This document shows positions 24,500 to 36,149 of a DNA stretch of 64,000 bases, piece after piece. The notes beneath the pieces were generated by a model. That model was not told the DNA's origin, did no database searches, and worked only from the letters and a program-made list of their open reading frames with translations. The stretch comes from Nageia nagi (lineage: Eukaryota; Pinophyta). Location of the stretch: positions 171,926,001-171,990,000 of the forward strand of contig JBITNC010000001.1 in assembly GCA_050084985.1 (NCBI GenBank), given 5' to 3'. The first letter of the stretch is position 1, and each line of letters opens with the position of its first letter. The position numbers were made by a program, and so were the translations under genes.

Positions 24500-26290
24500 A
24501 CCATGCACTATATTTGGAACAACAATCTTTTATCATTAGCATACTTATTTTATTTAGCATTAATCAGGCTTACTTTATCAATTTGATTACATTTAAGGAT
24601 GTTTTGTTAATAATCCTTAGTTGCTTATCATAGTTAATCTATAATTAATATTTATCATATTAAATTCTTGTTTATCATAGTCATTTCACTTTGGAAATCA
24701 TAATTTATATTTTTCATATTTATTGCATTTTGATTATAGCTTTATAATTGGGAAATGCGATTAACATTAATCATGTTAAATGTATTTTTGATCATAGTCA
24801 AACACCTTGGAAAATGTAATTAATATTAGTCATGTTTATTGTGTTTTTGATCCTAATCATTTACTTGAAAATTGCAATGAAACTTAGTCATATTTATTGC
24901 ATTTCAATCATAGTAATTTATGGTTAAAGAGCAATTAAACTTAGTCATGTTTATTGTATTTTGAACCATAGTCATTTACTTGAAAATTTCAAATAATATT
25001 AGTCATAATATTTACAATTTTGATCATAATCATTTAAGCCTAAAATATAAGCAATATTACTCATGTTGATTATATTTAATCATTTGCTTTATTTAGTCAA
25101 ATGTAAATTAATTATATAGCTTAAATATTTACTTTATAGAATTAATATTTATCACATTAATATGGATAATTTATTTATTGTTTATTTGCAAGAATATAGC
25201 TAGACAAAATTTACACCTCACCTTGTCATGTAATTGATGATTCACCTTGTAGGAAAGTAAGAAGATATGAGAATCCAATTACAGATTGATAAGTCATTGC
25301 TTATGTTCCAAATATGCTCAACAAATAAGAGAGAAGAAAAATGAATGATCATGTTTTCAATTTATTTCAAATCAAATAAGATCAAATCCTATGCAAATCC
25401 AATTCAAATCCAATCAAGAATCAATCAATCAATCAATAGTCATTTTGGATTGAAATTTATATATATTTTGAATTTAAGATTTTACATGTCACAAAAATCT
25501 ATTTAAGTAAGCTCATATCTCAATTTTTGGTCTGGTAACTTGTGCAAACTTTGAGCTTCAAATTTGTTGATTCTTGAGTCTTGGAAGTGATGAATTTGAA
25601 GGCTTTTACATCCAACAAGCTTCTACAATCATATGAGAAGAGGATTTGGGAGTCCTTGTCCTTGGGGCAAGCTAGGAATCATTCATTACAAGCATTGTTC
25701 CTCCTATCAAACTAAACATATACCCATCATACTTTTTGACCTTCTTTTCATGTTCTTTTTCTACAATAAGCTTATTTCATCATGTTCATGGCTAACTTTC
25801 ATACTTTAAAATTTGTGATTGCAAATTGAGAAATGCCTAAGGTCCCTAGGTTTTGATAGATAAATATCAATGTATTTCCATGAATGCCTAGGGTCATTGT
25901 GTTTCCATAGTGCATACAATTTGGTCAAATTTTGAAGTCACCTCAAGATCTAGGTAGCTAAACCAAGTATTATCATTCTAAAAATGATATTATCATGTAT
26001 AATATGATGTTTATTAACACCACCTTGAGCCATTTATGTTCTCTTTATTTAATCTTAGTTTTATTGGAAGGATGGCTTGAAAAAGCCTATTTAATGGTTT
26101 GATCTAATCTTTTGTTGTAGTTTGTGCTTATAGGGTTTAGTCTAGCCTACACTCAAACTAATATATGTTAAGATCTGAGTGGTCCTAAAAGGGGTCACTT
26201 TTATTTGAAATATTTGGATGACCTCCATTTCAAAGATCCATTTGAAAGTGTAAAATGGTAGTCATATAGCTTTCCCATAGAATCCATACA
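24500..26290. other. Apparent insertion within the extra ORF of element A
   Basis: The two matched blocks on either side (26292-26564 and 24244-24329) are about 300 bp apart in element B but almost 2 kb apart here. The inserted DNA contains the tandem array at 24640-25085 and otherwise non-coding AT-rich sequence. Exact ends were not found. Confidence 0.6.
24640..25085 (+). repeat. Tandem array, period about 58 bp, about seven copies
   Basis: Units follow the pattern 'catgtttattgNatttTgatcatagtcatttac-ttgaaaatNgcaattaaNattagt'. Successive starts of 'tttattg' or its variants fall near 24719, 24776, 24836, 24894 and 24950. Units are diverged, with roughly 70-80% identity by eye. Confidence 0.85.
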
Positions 26291-27599
26291 ACTAGATGAT
26301 GCAATAATTTTCTATGAAGTAGAAATATCCCTTTGGATTAAAAGTGTACTTTAAGAAGTATTGCACCTTCCTTGAAAGGCAAGGGAATGGTTCCCCTTTT
26401 ATAAAGGCAATGGCTAGTGCTAGAAAGCATCTTACAAAGTCATAGTAACAATTCTCAATATACAACATACTTGTCCATTCATCCACTAGTAATTCAATCT
26501 TGTCATTGTCCCTTTGATTCAATTTTAGGGCCAAAAAGGCTTCAAGGTATTCATGCAATAACAACTAGCAGATATAATACAGATAATGCAATCATGTAAC
26601 CTTTTCCTATTTTCCAATCATCTAAATAATTTCTTCTTTATTAAAATGAACCAGTCATAATTATAATTCTAAAAATTATGAATAATTTAGGAAGCCAACA
26701 CTATGTGGCTTGCCTACAAAATAGTATTATCCTTTTATTCATATAGAATGATAATTAAAATTAGTAGTCTGCACATATCTAGTTTGAAAGTTGAAATCCC
26801 ATACTACTTAAACTTGTTGCTAAGAAGGATGATGAAATACAGATTCAACCATTGTAAAGAATATTATTCCACCTCATCTTCTTTAACTTATATTTTGACT
26901 AAAGGTTCTACTATTTTGGGTTGAAAGGCAACAATTAAAGCATCCTTAGACATGTCTAACAAGGGCTTTCAATCCTTCTTGGTGACATGAACTTCAATAT
27001 ACACAAGCTTATCTAATACTTTTATTAGCTCTGGAAAAGGGTGACATATTCTTAGGTATATATATAGAAGGATGATAGGATTATTATATATTAAGTTCCA
27101 TATGAGCATACTTTCTGAGGAAAGGGATTCTACTAGTTTGCTCTTGATATTTCTATACACTCTTAAAATAGTTGTGTCTAGGAAATTTGAATTCATATCT
27201 ATACAAATATTTTCAAGAAATTGTTGCTTACCCATATTGGCAGGAAAGAGTTCTTCAAAATCTTTGAACTAGACTTCTTTGGCTCAATCTTGGTTCTACA
27301 ACTTCAAATTTGGATCTTAATGCATGCAAGTAGATTTATTTTAATAAAAACAAAATGACTATAAAAATAATTAAATACACATCATATGAACCTAATTAAT
27401 CATAATCACTTCAAATATTGCTATAAGAGACTTCTAGGAAAATGTGAAAATGTACAAAATAAACCATACTAAGGAATACAAATTAAGGATTCAAATTACA
27501 TAATATACAAGTGTTATTGGACAACATACACTATCTATGTTAGAATATAATATTTCAAATGTTGGTCATTTATGATGATCAAAGGAATATACCCATTCA

Positions 27600-28400
27600 T
27601 ACATTACAACTCATATACATTCATTTGAATTTCCTGCACTATGATATAAGGACCTAACCATAGTGAATCAAATTTTCTGTGTCTGGTAGGTTTTTCTTTG
27701 TCTTTATCTTATTTTAAACCAAATCTCCCTTTTTGAATGAAATGGAGGATGAACACTTTTTTTCGAACCAACATTTGGCCACACTCTTTCTTTTCTGTAA
27801 TTCTTTATAAGCATTTTTCCTAAACTTTTTCTAAGTACAACAATTCAAGAATCCTTTATTCAATTGGGTCAATTTTTGGCATTTCATATTATTGAAGTAA
27901 TTTCAATATCAAAAGCTTGATATGTGTTGGTAATATTTCTCTTTTACCTTAAACCAAAACATAAGAAAAATTTCTAATTAAAAACTTGTAGGAAATTCAT
28001 CAACAATTCTTTTTAGAATTCAAAACAAATATTTGTTTGTAGACTCTCCCAAACTGTTTCCCTATGGGTAATAATTTGATAATTTTTCTAGTAAATTACA
28101 TACTTTAGGAAGAATTATGAAAGTCTCATTCCTAAGAATGTCATACCATTATCAAATAATATGGTTTGGGAAATACCAAAATGAGTGATGATTTTCTCCA
28201 TAAATTCCATAATGGTATCCTGATCTATATTTTTAGTTTTCCTCACTTCAATCCATATGGTAGAGTAATTAATAGTGAATAAAACAAACCTCTTACTTGA
28301 TGATGAATAAAGATTAATCATTCTAATGAAATCTAATCTCCATTGTTGAATAGTTTCTCAACCATGATAGGCTATAGAGGCATTGTTGTCATCCTTCTCC
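27600..28400 (-). pseudogene. Integrase remnant of gypsy element A
   Basis: The open piece 28115-28321 reads 'FVLFTINYSTIWIEVRKTKN' then 'IDQDTIMEFMEKIITHFGIS', 'QTILFDNGMTF'. This is the rve core of Ty3/gypsy integrase: 'D-Y-x-T-x-W-I-E' (first Asp here Asn, as 'INYST') and 'D-N-G-x-x-F' (second Asp kept). The rest, towards 27600, is broken. It closely matches 47500-47870 of element B. Confidence 0.92.
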
Positions 28401-28679
28401 TTCCAACAAATCTATGGTATTTATCATATTCCTTAGCAATTTGGAAGGAGTCTATATAAATTAATGTCTAATAGTATCCACCTTTTAAGATTTTTATGGT
28501 TATGGTATATCCAAAAAAATGACCTTTGGTAATGCCTAAATGAAATTCATGTAATATCCTGGCAACGTCAAATGCTTGTATACCCCTTAGTAACATGTCA
28601 TCATCATTTTTTTGCACTAAATGCCTTCAATCATATTGTAATTTAATGCACTCAATTTAAACCTATGCCTCTAAGGGGA

Positions 28680-29840
28680 ATTGAGGTTTTTGGGCAATCT
28701 TCCAATATTAAAATAGTTAAGAAGCTTCGTAATCCAACTTTGTTGATCTCCTTGTAGCTTTGTTTCTCTAATTTCATATTTTATTAGCATCATTTGTTTG
28801 GAGGATAAATCCAAAGCTAACTATTTATAGAGGGCTCTTCCCTTTATTACTTTTGTAGGCAAAATGTCTACATCATATTTTAAAATCTTTTTGATCCATC
28901 AAACTCTTCCCTCACTAAACTCCCCTTGCAAAATGCAATTTATTACATCTAGGTGAGTAGTAAGGACTAGAACTTTATTTTGAGATACATAATGTTCAAA
29001 CTTTATAATATCTTTCATAACTATAAATTCTTATTTCTCTATGAAACTATATCTCTCTTCAACATCATGTAGAGTATGATTAAAAAAGGCAATTGGATGT
29101 CCATCATGGTTATCTTATTTTTTATTCATTACAACAACAATGCTTCTCTCAACTCCATAAGCATATATGATAAATTCTTTGGAGAAATATGGAATTTTCA
29201 AAATAAGAGCTATCATGATAGCTAATTTTATATGTTCAAATGTGATCAATATTTGTGGTCAACTCAAATGGAATTTGATCTTTGAGTAATTATGTGATAG
29301 GTCAGACTATTCCAATGAAGTCTTGAATGAACCTTCCAACAAAATTTATTTTTCCCAAAAATGATTGTAACTTCTTTTTATTTGAGGGTATTATAAATTT
29401 TGATATTGTTTCCACTCTTCTTGGAATAATGGACCAACCTTATTTAGATATCACATGTTCCAATAATTTTCCTTCATTTATAGCAAAAATAGATTTCTTT
29501 GGATTCAATGAGATTCCAAATTCTTAACATTTAGTGAAATTTTTTTGAAGGTGTTATAAGTGATGCCTTTTTTGATGAGAAAAAACTATGATATCATCCA
29601 GATAAATCAGAACAATTTTATTTATAACCTCACCAAAAGCATGATCCATTTCTCATTAAAAAGTAGCCCTAATATTAGATAATCTAAAAGGCATCTATTG
29701 AAATGTGAATGTTCCCCATTTGGTTGTAAACATTATCTTGAACTAATCTTCATCTTTAACCCATATTTGATTATAACCTAAAAAACCATCAATGAATGAA
29801 AAGCATTCTATCCTAGAAATTTGTTGTGCCTGCATAATAC
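28680..29840 (-). pseudogene. Reverse transcriptase (core) and second RNase H of gypsy element A
   Basis: Minus strand: 'FIDGFLGYNQIWVKDED' and 'MFTTKWGTFTFQ' (RT fingers/palm), then the catalytic 'IVLIYLDDIIVF' with YLDD intact at 29593-29604, then 'LQSFLGKINFVGRFIQDF' (thumb/connection). The conventional RT-linked RNase H follows with 'IYAYGVERSIVVVM', 'DNHDGHPIAFFNHTLHDVEERY' in its usual place (28900-29200), where the usual first Asp of 'Y.DAS' is Gly or shifted. Several stops. The N-terminal third of RT is displaced by the 29840-32450 insertion. Confidence 0.92.
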
Positions 29841-30109
29841 ACCCTAAACTACAAGATTTCGGGGATCCTATTTTTGCAAAGGCAATGAGGTGCATTGCCT
29901 TGAGATTGAATTTTGGTGATGGATAGTTCATTTTAAAGAGTGCAAACATGATATCAAGAAGCAATTCAAGGAGATCATGCAACAAAGACCCTAGAGAGTA
30001 TCAAACTATCCAATCACCAATTTTGCAACTAAGGAGCTAGGATATGAGAGAGTATCAAAGCATAATTTTTTGGGTCTAGAGTGAGGCCAATGGAGATGGG
30101 GTCTTTTTA

Positions 30110-30440
30110 GAGTTTGAGCTCGAAAATGGTAAGTATGAAAAAAAAATGCATATTTTGGTTAAGTTTAAGCTTAGAAAGCTTGGAAATGGCAAGTATAATG
30201 AAAAAGTGCATTTTGATCAGTTTTGAGCTCAAAAATGGTCAATATGATAAAAATGTACATTTTTTCATAATTTAAGTGTAGAAATGCCAAAATAATTACA
30301 AATACCAAATTCAGCTCAAAAATGATCGAAAATGTAGAATTTGGGCTCAAAAATGCTAGAAATGATCATTTTTTAGAGTTTGAGCTCAGAAATACCAAAA
30401 AATACATATTTGGTCAAGTTTGAGCTTGGAAATGGTAGAT
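30110..30440 (+). repeat. Tandem array, period about 60-70 bp
   Basis: The unit is about 'gtttgagctcagaaatggtaagtatgaaaaa-tgcatattttggtcaa', recurring near 30115, 30170, 30220, 30310 and 30380. It is degenerate. Confidence 0.75.
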
Positions 30441-30639
30441 GTGGAGGAATATGAAATTTATACTATAGGGCATATTTTGAGGGTTTTAGTGATATCAAAG
30501 CCCAATTTTTGACACTTATGCTCCCAAGTATGACAAATGATGAAATGTTTTAGAGATAAATGCAAATGGTATCAAAAATTAAGTCTAAGACATCATTAGA
30601 GAGGTAAGGTTAATTCTAACACAATTAGGATTTGAATTT

Positions 30640-31430
30640 TTTTATTTTGACCAAGACTAAGGCACCCAAATCCTTGGCATAGTTTTTCAAGCCTATGGGA
30701 AATCCATAGAAGTGTTTTTTAGCACCTAAATTATGGGGAAAAAATGGAAATGCATTAAAAGATAAATATAAGGGCATAAATTGATGGAAATGATGATTTA
30801 AAGCATATTTAGGTCTCCATTTTTTTAAATTTTAAGTAAGTTTTGAGGCCCAAAAAGGTTGGCACTATTTTTCAAATCTATAAAAATCCAATGAAATGAA
30901 AATCAATGCCTAGCTTGACAAAATGATAAATTTTTGGCTTAAAAATCAAGTTTAAAGGCTTGGAGATAAGGAAAAGGCCATTCTAAGAAGGTTCAGGTCT
31001 ACAATTTTTTGAATTTGAGCAATTTTAAGCCTCCTAAAGGGTAGGCACTGATTTTCAAGGCTATGGAATTCTAATGGAGTGAAATCAACACCTAAGTTGA
31101 GGAAAATTGATAAGTTTTATTCAAAAATCAAGTTTGAGGGCTTCATTGCATGGAAAATGCCATTTAAAACACATTTAGGTATACAAAAAGGTGATTTTGA
31201 GCAAGTTAAGGCCCCTATAATCTTGGCATAGGTTTTCATGCCATTGGAGTGAAATATACCACCTAGATTGGAGAGAAAAGAGGAATTTTCCTCAAAAATT
31301 GAATTTTATGATTTCATTGCATGAAAAGGCACATTCTAAGCACATTTAAACTTTAGAATTTTTAGATTTTAGCAAGTTTAAGTGCTCAAAAATCTAGGAG
31401 GTATTTTTTATTCCTATGAAAATTTTTATT
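30640..31430 (+). repeat. Satellite-like tandem array, period about 180 bp, about 4.5 copies
   Basis: The anchor 'aaggc.cc.aaa..ttggca....ttttca' recurs at about 30660, 30845, 31027, 31209 and 31380 (steps of 185, 182, 182, 171). Each unit continues with 'ccaatggagtgaaat.aa.acctag.ttga', then 'aaaaatcaagtttgagggctt' and 'cattgcatggaaaa.gcca'. A period near 180 bp is in the range of plant centromeric/satellite monomers and nucleosome repeats, but four copies are too few to call it satellite DNA. Confidence 0.85.
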
Positions 31431-32457
31431 TTTTTTCACCAAAAAAATCCATAGACATGAAAATCAAAAATTTTGGTAAAAATCCTAAATCTTTCTTTAA
31501 ACCTCCTAAAAACCTCTAAATCCTCTGAAAATGTGCCAAATACCTTATAATACCATTCTTCATCCATCCATGAGCTCAAATCCACTTTTTTCCAAATTTC
31601 AGACCCTCCCCTATCTTTTTTAAAAAATAGACCAAAAAATCTTCTTAGAATTCCTTGAAAATTTGTCAAAATGATCACATCAAGGGAAAATCTAGATTAA
31701 AATAAAGGATCTCAAAATACTGATGAAAGGATCCAAAATGATGATTTGAAGCTCTAAACTTTTCTAAATTGATGCAAAATGCCTCAAAATTTGTACCAAA
31801 GGGCATCATTTTTTGTAAATATTTTATTTCTAGTATATATTAGTGGGATGAGTATTGTTCTCCCTCTAAAATGATATTATAATCTCAATTTAGCATTCAA
31901 AATAGAATTTTAAAGCTTTTTTAAGAATTAGGGAAACACTCTCAAATTTGACCTAAAAAGTCTATAAATAGACAATAAGGGGTCACTTTTTTAGAGAGAA
32001 TATTGTTAATGCAAATTTGTGGAAAATTGGTAAATTGATGTATCCTTGCAATTTTCACATGAATTTAATACAAAGTGGTGGAATACTTGAAACAAAGAGA
32101 TTGGTTATTTGTGAGATTATGTATTTGACCATTTTGGAGCTTTTTTGGATGGTTTAGAACCTTTCATGCTTTTCCTTGAATTTTTTTTGAATTTTAGAAA
32201 AAAAATTTGAAAATTTTTAAAAGTTTTTCAATCATTCCCAAATCGTTGTCTATCGATAATTTGCATAGTAAGTGGATGTATTATAAGGATTTCTTCATTC
32301 TATGACATCAAATTAAATATACCCATTCGAAATAAAATTTATGCACACTTTTTGTGTTGTGTTTCCCTTTTGATTACATCGATCCTTCTTGCAAAGTACT
32401 AATAGTCAGCTTTGCTCCCCACTCCTCTTAAGAATATTTTGGAATTAGGTTATTCTA

Positions 32458-32690
32458 TTTTTAAGTTGGAATAATTTGAATGATATTTTTTAAATGATCC
32501 AAAAGTAAGAAACCTTAAACATTGCTTCACTATAAATATCTTGTAAAGAGTTATGTGAACCAATGATATTTTTAAGTTGGAATACTTCGAATGATATTTC
32601 TTAAATGATAATTCTAGTAAATTCCTTCACTATCCCCTTGATTTATTTAATATATTGTAAAGAGTTATGGGAACCAATTTATAAAAATCT
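32458..32690 (-). repeat. Tandem duplication in the pre-RT linker of element A
   Basis: 'tttttaagttggaata.tt.gaatgatatt.cttaaatgat' and 'tgtaaagagttatg.gaacca' occur twice, offset about 112 bp. The duplicated part aligns with the linker that in element B encodes 'FGIKNSSKDIKDI'. It breaks the reading frame. Confidence 0.8.
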
Positions 32691-32910
32691 TTCTGGGGAT
32701 ATCTCAATCTCTTTATAGTTATTTTTATCTGCTAAAATTCTTTTCTTGATATGATCTTCTCTATCAAATAAGTTTTTAAAATAAATGACACCTTTTGATA
32801 GAGAGTTATTCTTTAAATAAATTATATCCTATTCATAGAAATATCTAGATAAGGGTTCTTATTTGTTAGAATAAATTAGTTATTGAATCAAGAACCTATT
32901 TATATGATCT

Positions 32911-33391
32911 TCATTTTTCAATATTTGTAAGAATATTTAGAATAATGGGTCTAAAGATGAGTTGAATACCTTTTCTATGAAACCAATGATAAATGGGATC
33001 AAACTTAGATCCTTTCTTGGCCAAGAAGTCAACTTCATTATTCTTCTCCCTTGGGATTACTTTAAAATTTAAAGCATTAAAACATTCTAGTAGGTCCCAA
33101 ACTTTGTTTTGGTATTTTTTTCTCAAGTAATGGTATTTTACTGAACATTTATCTGTCACTTGATTTACCATTAACTTTGAGTCATTAAACATTGTTAAGC
33201 ATTTGATTTTCATTTTGCTTACTTGTTCCAATCCTAAGCACAAAGCATTAGATTCAGTTGCATTATTTATGCACATACAAGTTAAACTAAAAGAAAATCT
33301 CTTAGTTCCCTTTATGGGTGATCTCAAAATAACTCTAGCTCTTGCTCAATCTTCGATTTTGCCCCATAAAAGAACATTTTCTATATCTTGA
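32911..33391 (-). pseudogene. RNase H placed upstream of RT, element A
   Basis: Minus strand: 'MFFYGAKSKIEQELE' (33391-33345), then in another frame 32911-33327 with 'NNATESNALCLGLEQVSKMK', 'FNDSKLMVNQVTDKC' and 'VIPREKNNEVDFLAKKGSKF'. This is the plant Tat-type (archaeal-like, RVT_3) RNase H pattern: 'FDGA.S', 'AEYEAL..GL', 'GDS.LV..Q', 'N..AD.LA'. Here the first catalytic Asp is Tyr (FFYG) and the Glu of Y-E-A-L is Asn, while the later two Asp are kept. A frameshift separates the first motif. Its place between protease and RT is the odd point; in known Tat elements this domain follows the RT-linked RNase H. Confidence 0.9.
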
Positions 33392-33519
33392 TCTCTCTTA
33401 GATGACTCTGATAGTGCTAACATTTATAATTTGTACTCATAAAAGCAATAATTATTATGATAAATATCTTTAACTTGGTATAATATATCTTTTGAAACTT
33501 GATCAACTATTTCCAATTC

Positions 33520-34020
33520 TTATTGAATGGAATTAACCATTCTAACATCTTCATACAACATATTAGCTTGGGCTATTTTCTCAATACAAAAACTAGAACT
33601 AGCTTCATTCAAGATCTTGAAATTCTTATTATTAAAAGGTATTGTCATATGAGAATAATCCATGGCTAGATATCCACCTAATTTAGAGGTAAATTCTCTA
33701 GAAATGCATAGGCTAAACATGGGAGGGATATCCACTACTATAATATCTTGAATTACAGAGATGCCAAGATATTTATGTGATTTCATAAGGATGTATTTTA
33801 CTACCCCTATAGTTTTAACATTTGTTCCATCTAATTGAATAACTTTGGTAGCACATCTAGTATAGACTAGGCCTATGATATCAGATACTTTTGTGGGTAT
33901 AATAGTAATAACATCTCCTAAATATATCAAATAATTATGTATTATATGACCTTCTAGCTCTAGGGAAATGTAAAAAAGAGGGGATCTATTTTTTACCATA
34001 ACTAGAAATTTTGCAACCAC
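33520..34020 (-). pseudogene. Aspartic protease region of gypsy element A
   Basis: A 166-codon stretch without stops: 'LFYISLELEGHIIHNYLIYL', then 'GDVITIIPTKVSDIIGL', 'VIQLDGTNVKTIGVVKYILM' and 'ISVIQDIIVVDIPPMFSLCI'. The flap and C-terminal hydrophobic strands match retropepsin-like gypsy proteases. The active site D-S-G-A has become 'YLGD'. It is the longest uninterrupted coding stretch in element A and matches 50690-51060 of element B ('QLDGTNIK.FGVVK'). Confidence 0.85.
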
Positions 34021-34099
34021 TTCTAGGTTACAATTCCAAATACCATCCCTCTTCTTGAGGATTAATAATGATGCTCTAAGAAAATCAAATTTTCTAAGG

Positions 34100-35984
34100 A
34101 TCTATAGGGCATCAAATAATGATTCTTTTTAAGGAATCCTTTTCAACTCATTCACAATATTGTATAGGACTTTCTCGAAAGGAGATATCTCTTTATCGGG
34201 ATATCTTTTTATGAATTGTTGAGTGATCTCTTCTCTCATGGATTTAATTACTGATGGAAATATTAATTTTCTTACTACCTTTTCTCTTTCAAGATCTTCA
34301 AATTTATTGAAAAATTGAGTGGTCAACTTTTCTTGAGTTTATTTGGAAACATTTTCTTGATAAATCATTACAATATTGCTCATTAGTCTTTTTATAGAAT
34401 GTTGAGGATTTACCATAGCTATAGGTTGAGATTGATTTGATGATAGAGATTCCATATTTTGTTGAGGATAAAAGGGTATCTTAGCAACTTTTGTTTCCAT
34501 AGAAAGGTTAGCCATATCTTCCATCATATTAATCATAAAATTAGATTTTGAGGGATCAATCTCTACGTAGTAATATGTAGCTACTTCACCATTTATAGTT
34601 GATTAGGATTGATGTTGATACATAGGATATTTAGCTTGAGCATGGGGATCATTACATGCTATACATTAATCAAGATCTTGATAACTTGTAGTAGGGTTCA
34701 AGAAATATGAAATCTTTCTTATCTTTTTGATACCTGCTATGTGAGCATCTGATCTCTTGATGAGTATGGATATCATCTTTATTGTGCACCATCATTTCTT
34801 TGAAAAGAACCATCATATCTTTCATTATTATTATAATATCAATAATACAACCTTTTTTCAACCACTCTTTGGTTTGTTAAAGTTCATACCAAAGCTTTCA
34901 ACTCACTTATTTCATCTTGCATATTACTTTCTTGCTATATATTGTTGGTCAATAGAGGTGCTGACAATGCTAATTGAATAGGAGGGGTACATGAGGTAAA
35001 TTGAGCTTATGGGATAGGAAATGTATATCATACATTCTGTGCAAGAATTTGTAACTAGAAAATTCTAATAATTACCATTAACTATGGCAACATATTAGTG
35101 GGATATTATATTTGAATCAAATTTGGTTAAATATGAGGTGGAAAAGAGTAAACAATCCAAGTAGGAAATTTTATAACAGAAATTAAAGTAAACTTGACTT
35201 AGAGTGCACTTATATATATATATGGGAAATGATTTACTCTGATCATCTAGATTTACAAAGCTAGATCAGGAGAAAAGGCTCTAAGATAGTACATGATAGC
35301 CTGAGAGTCATGAGGTATCACATTTATGGGAACTCTTATCTAAGATTTATCAAATCACATATTGAAATATGATATATTTTCTTGCTCTTATCTATTGATA
35401 GTAGTAAATTACAATAAGAGGGAAAAAGGATGTCTAATCTCATTAAACTCTATAATGAATGGGTTTGCTAACCGAGCATATGTAGAGATAGATTTTGCTA
35501 GCAAAGCTCTAAACTAGTATAATATTCTTTCAATAAAATACATTACTAGCAATTTTAACATGGAATTTTCATGTTCAATATAGTGATTTTTCTACGTAGT
35601 GGTAATATCAACATAATATTCATGTTTGGTATTCCTAGTTCCATCATAATGTTGTAAAGATTGTATTGTTGATGTAGGTATATCATGATGTTGAGTTATA
35701 ACAAGCAATCTAGTATCATTCTAATTCAGGTAAATTTGAGGAGATGGTTGTTACACCATTGGAATTATGGGTATTATAGGAACTCCTTTGATATTGATAT
35801 TGATTAATAGGTTGATCATAGATTCTTATGAAAGTTGATCTTAATAATGTGGTATTAGGTGCAAGAGAAGAAGGGCTCACATTTGATAAGGATTTGGATA
35901 TTCTATAATATTACCTTGTATATGGACCAATACTTCACCATTTTGAAATAATTTCACCTCTTTAGCTTTAAATCTTGTAATCAT
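34100..35984 (-). pseudogene. gag remnant of gypsy element A
   Basis: The start is taken at 35984: 'MITRFKAKEVKLFQNGEV', which matches the opening of element B gag ('MRTRLQTRKAK'). Further on, 35450-35560 has 'KSISTYARLANPFIIEF' and 'NEIRHPFSLL' against 'NSISTWAQLGKSLLLEF' and 'KEIGDSYLFF' in B. 35210-35340 has 'IMYYLRAFSPDLAL'. At 34640-34690 a zinc-knuckle-like 'CIACNDPHAQAKYPMYQHQ' lies before open pieces 34339-34536 (Met/Gln/Ser-rich) and 34129-34326 ('LEREKVVRKLIFPSVI', which parallels the B piece at 51125-51331). Several stops. Confidence 0.85.
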
Positions 35985-36149
35985 GAAGGATTGTAAAACT
36001 AAAAAGAGAAGAATAACAAATATTTTTTCTAGGTTTTTCATAAAATGAATACTTACTTGAGGAGAGTCATCATAATAATTTGAATTATGAACTTATAAAC
36101 ACTTTAGGTAACTATCCTACCAATAATTATATAAAAAGGAGGTAAATAT

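Larger units (their letters stand above)
21560..27240 (-). pseudogene. Extra ORF region downstream of integrase, element A
   Basis: On the minus strand, after integrase, several blocks match the same region of element B in the same order. 26969-27235 has 'LIWNLIYNNPIILL' and 'HPFPELIKVLDKLVY'. 26292-26564 has 'YYDFVRCFLALAIAFI'. 24244-24329 has 'WSYDLEDKF', then 'KALNFHKV'. 22656-22985 has 'YVSLQIDKIS' and 'LDVDLLNEKIEYYKI' leading into a Lys/Glu-rich coiled coil. 21620-21790 has 'FDENFLHYFKEMHKV', then 'HPNIN'. 22982-23197 is another open piece of the same region. I recognise no named domain. There are many stops, and an apparent insertion lies at 24500-26290. Protein function is unknown. 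Confidence 0.75.
29840..32450 (+). mobile_element. Insertion splitting RT of element A, with tandem arrays and a TATA-like site
   Basis: In element B only about 300 bp separate the first RNase H from the RT linker, whereas here an additional 2.6 kb of non-coding DNA lies within RT. It holds two consecutive tandem arrays (30110-30440 and 30640-31430) and, further right, 'agtctataaatagac' (about 31960), an LTR-promoter-like TATA box on the plus strand. That, and the lack of coding sequence, suggest a large solo LTR or non-autonomous element in the opposite orientation to its host. Edges and target duplication were not resolved. Confidence 0.6.

Noticed and set aside
24640-25085. Possible CRISPR-like array
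   Set aside because: Units are directly adjacent and diverged throughout, with no constant repeat and variable spacer pattern; the DNA is plant nuclear.
36135-36148. Purine tract AAAAAGGAGGTAAA before the right LTR of element A, suggesting a plus-strand element
   Set aside because: All coding domains of the element are on the minus strand, so this side should carry the PBS; the purine run is probably chance.
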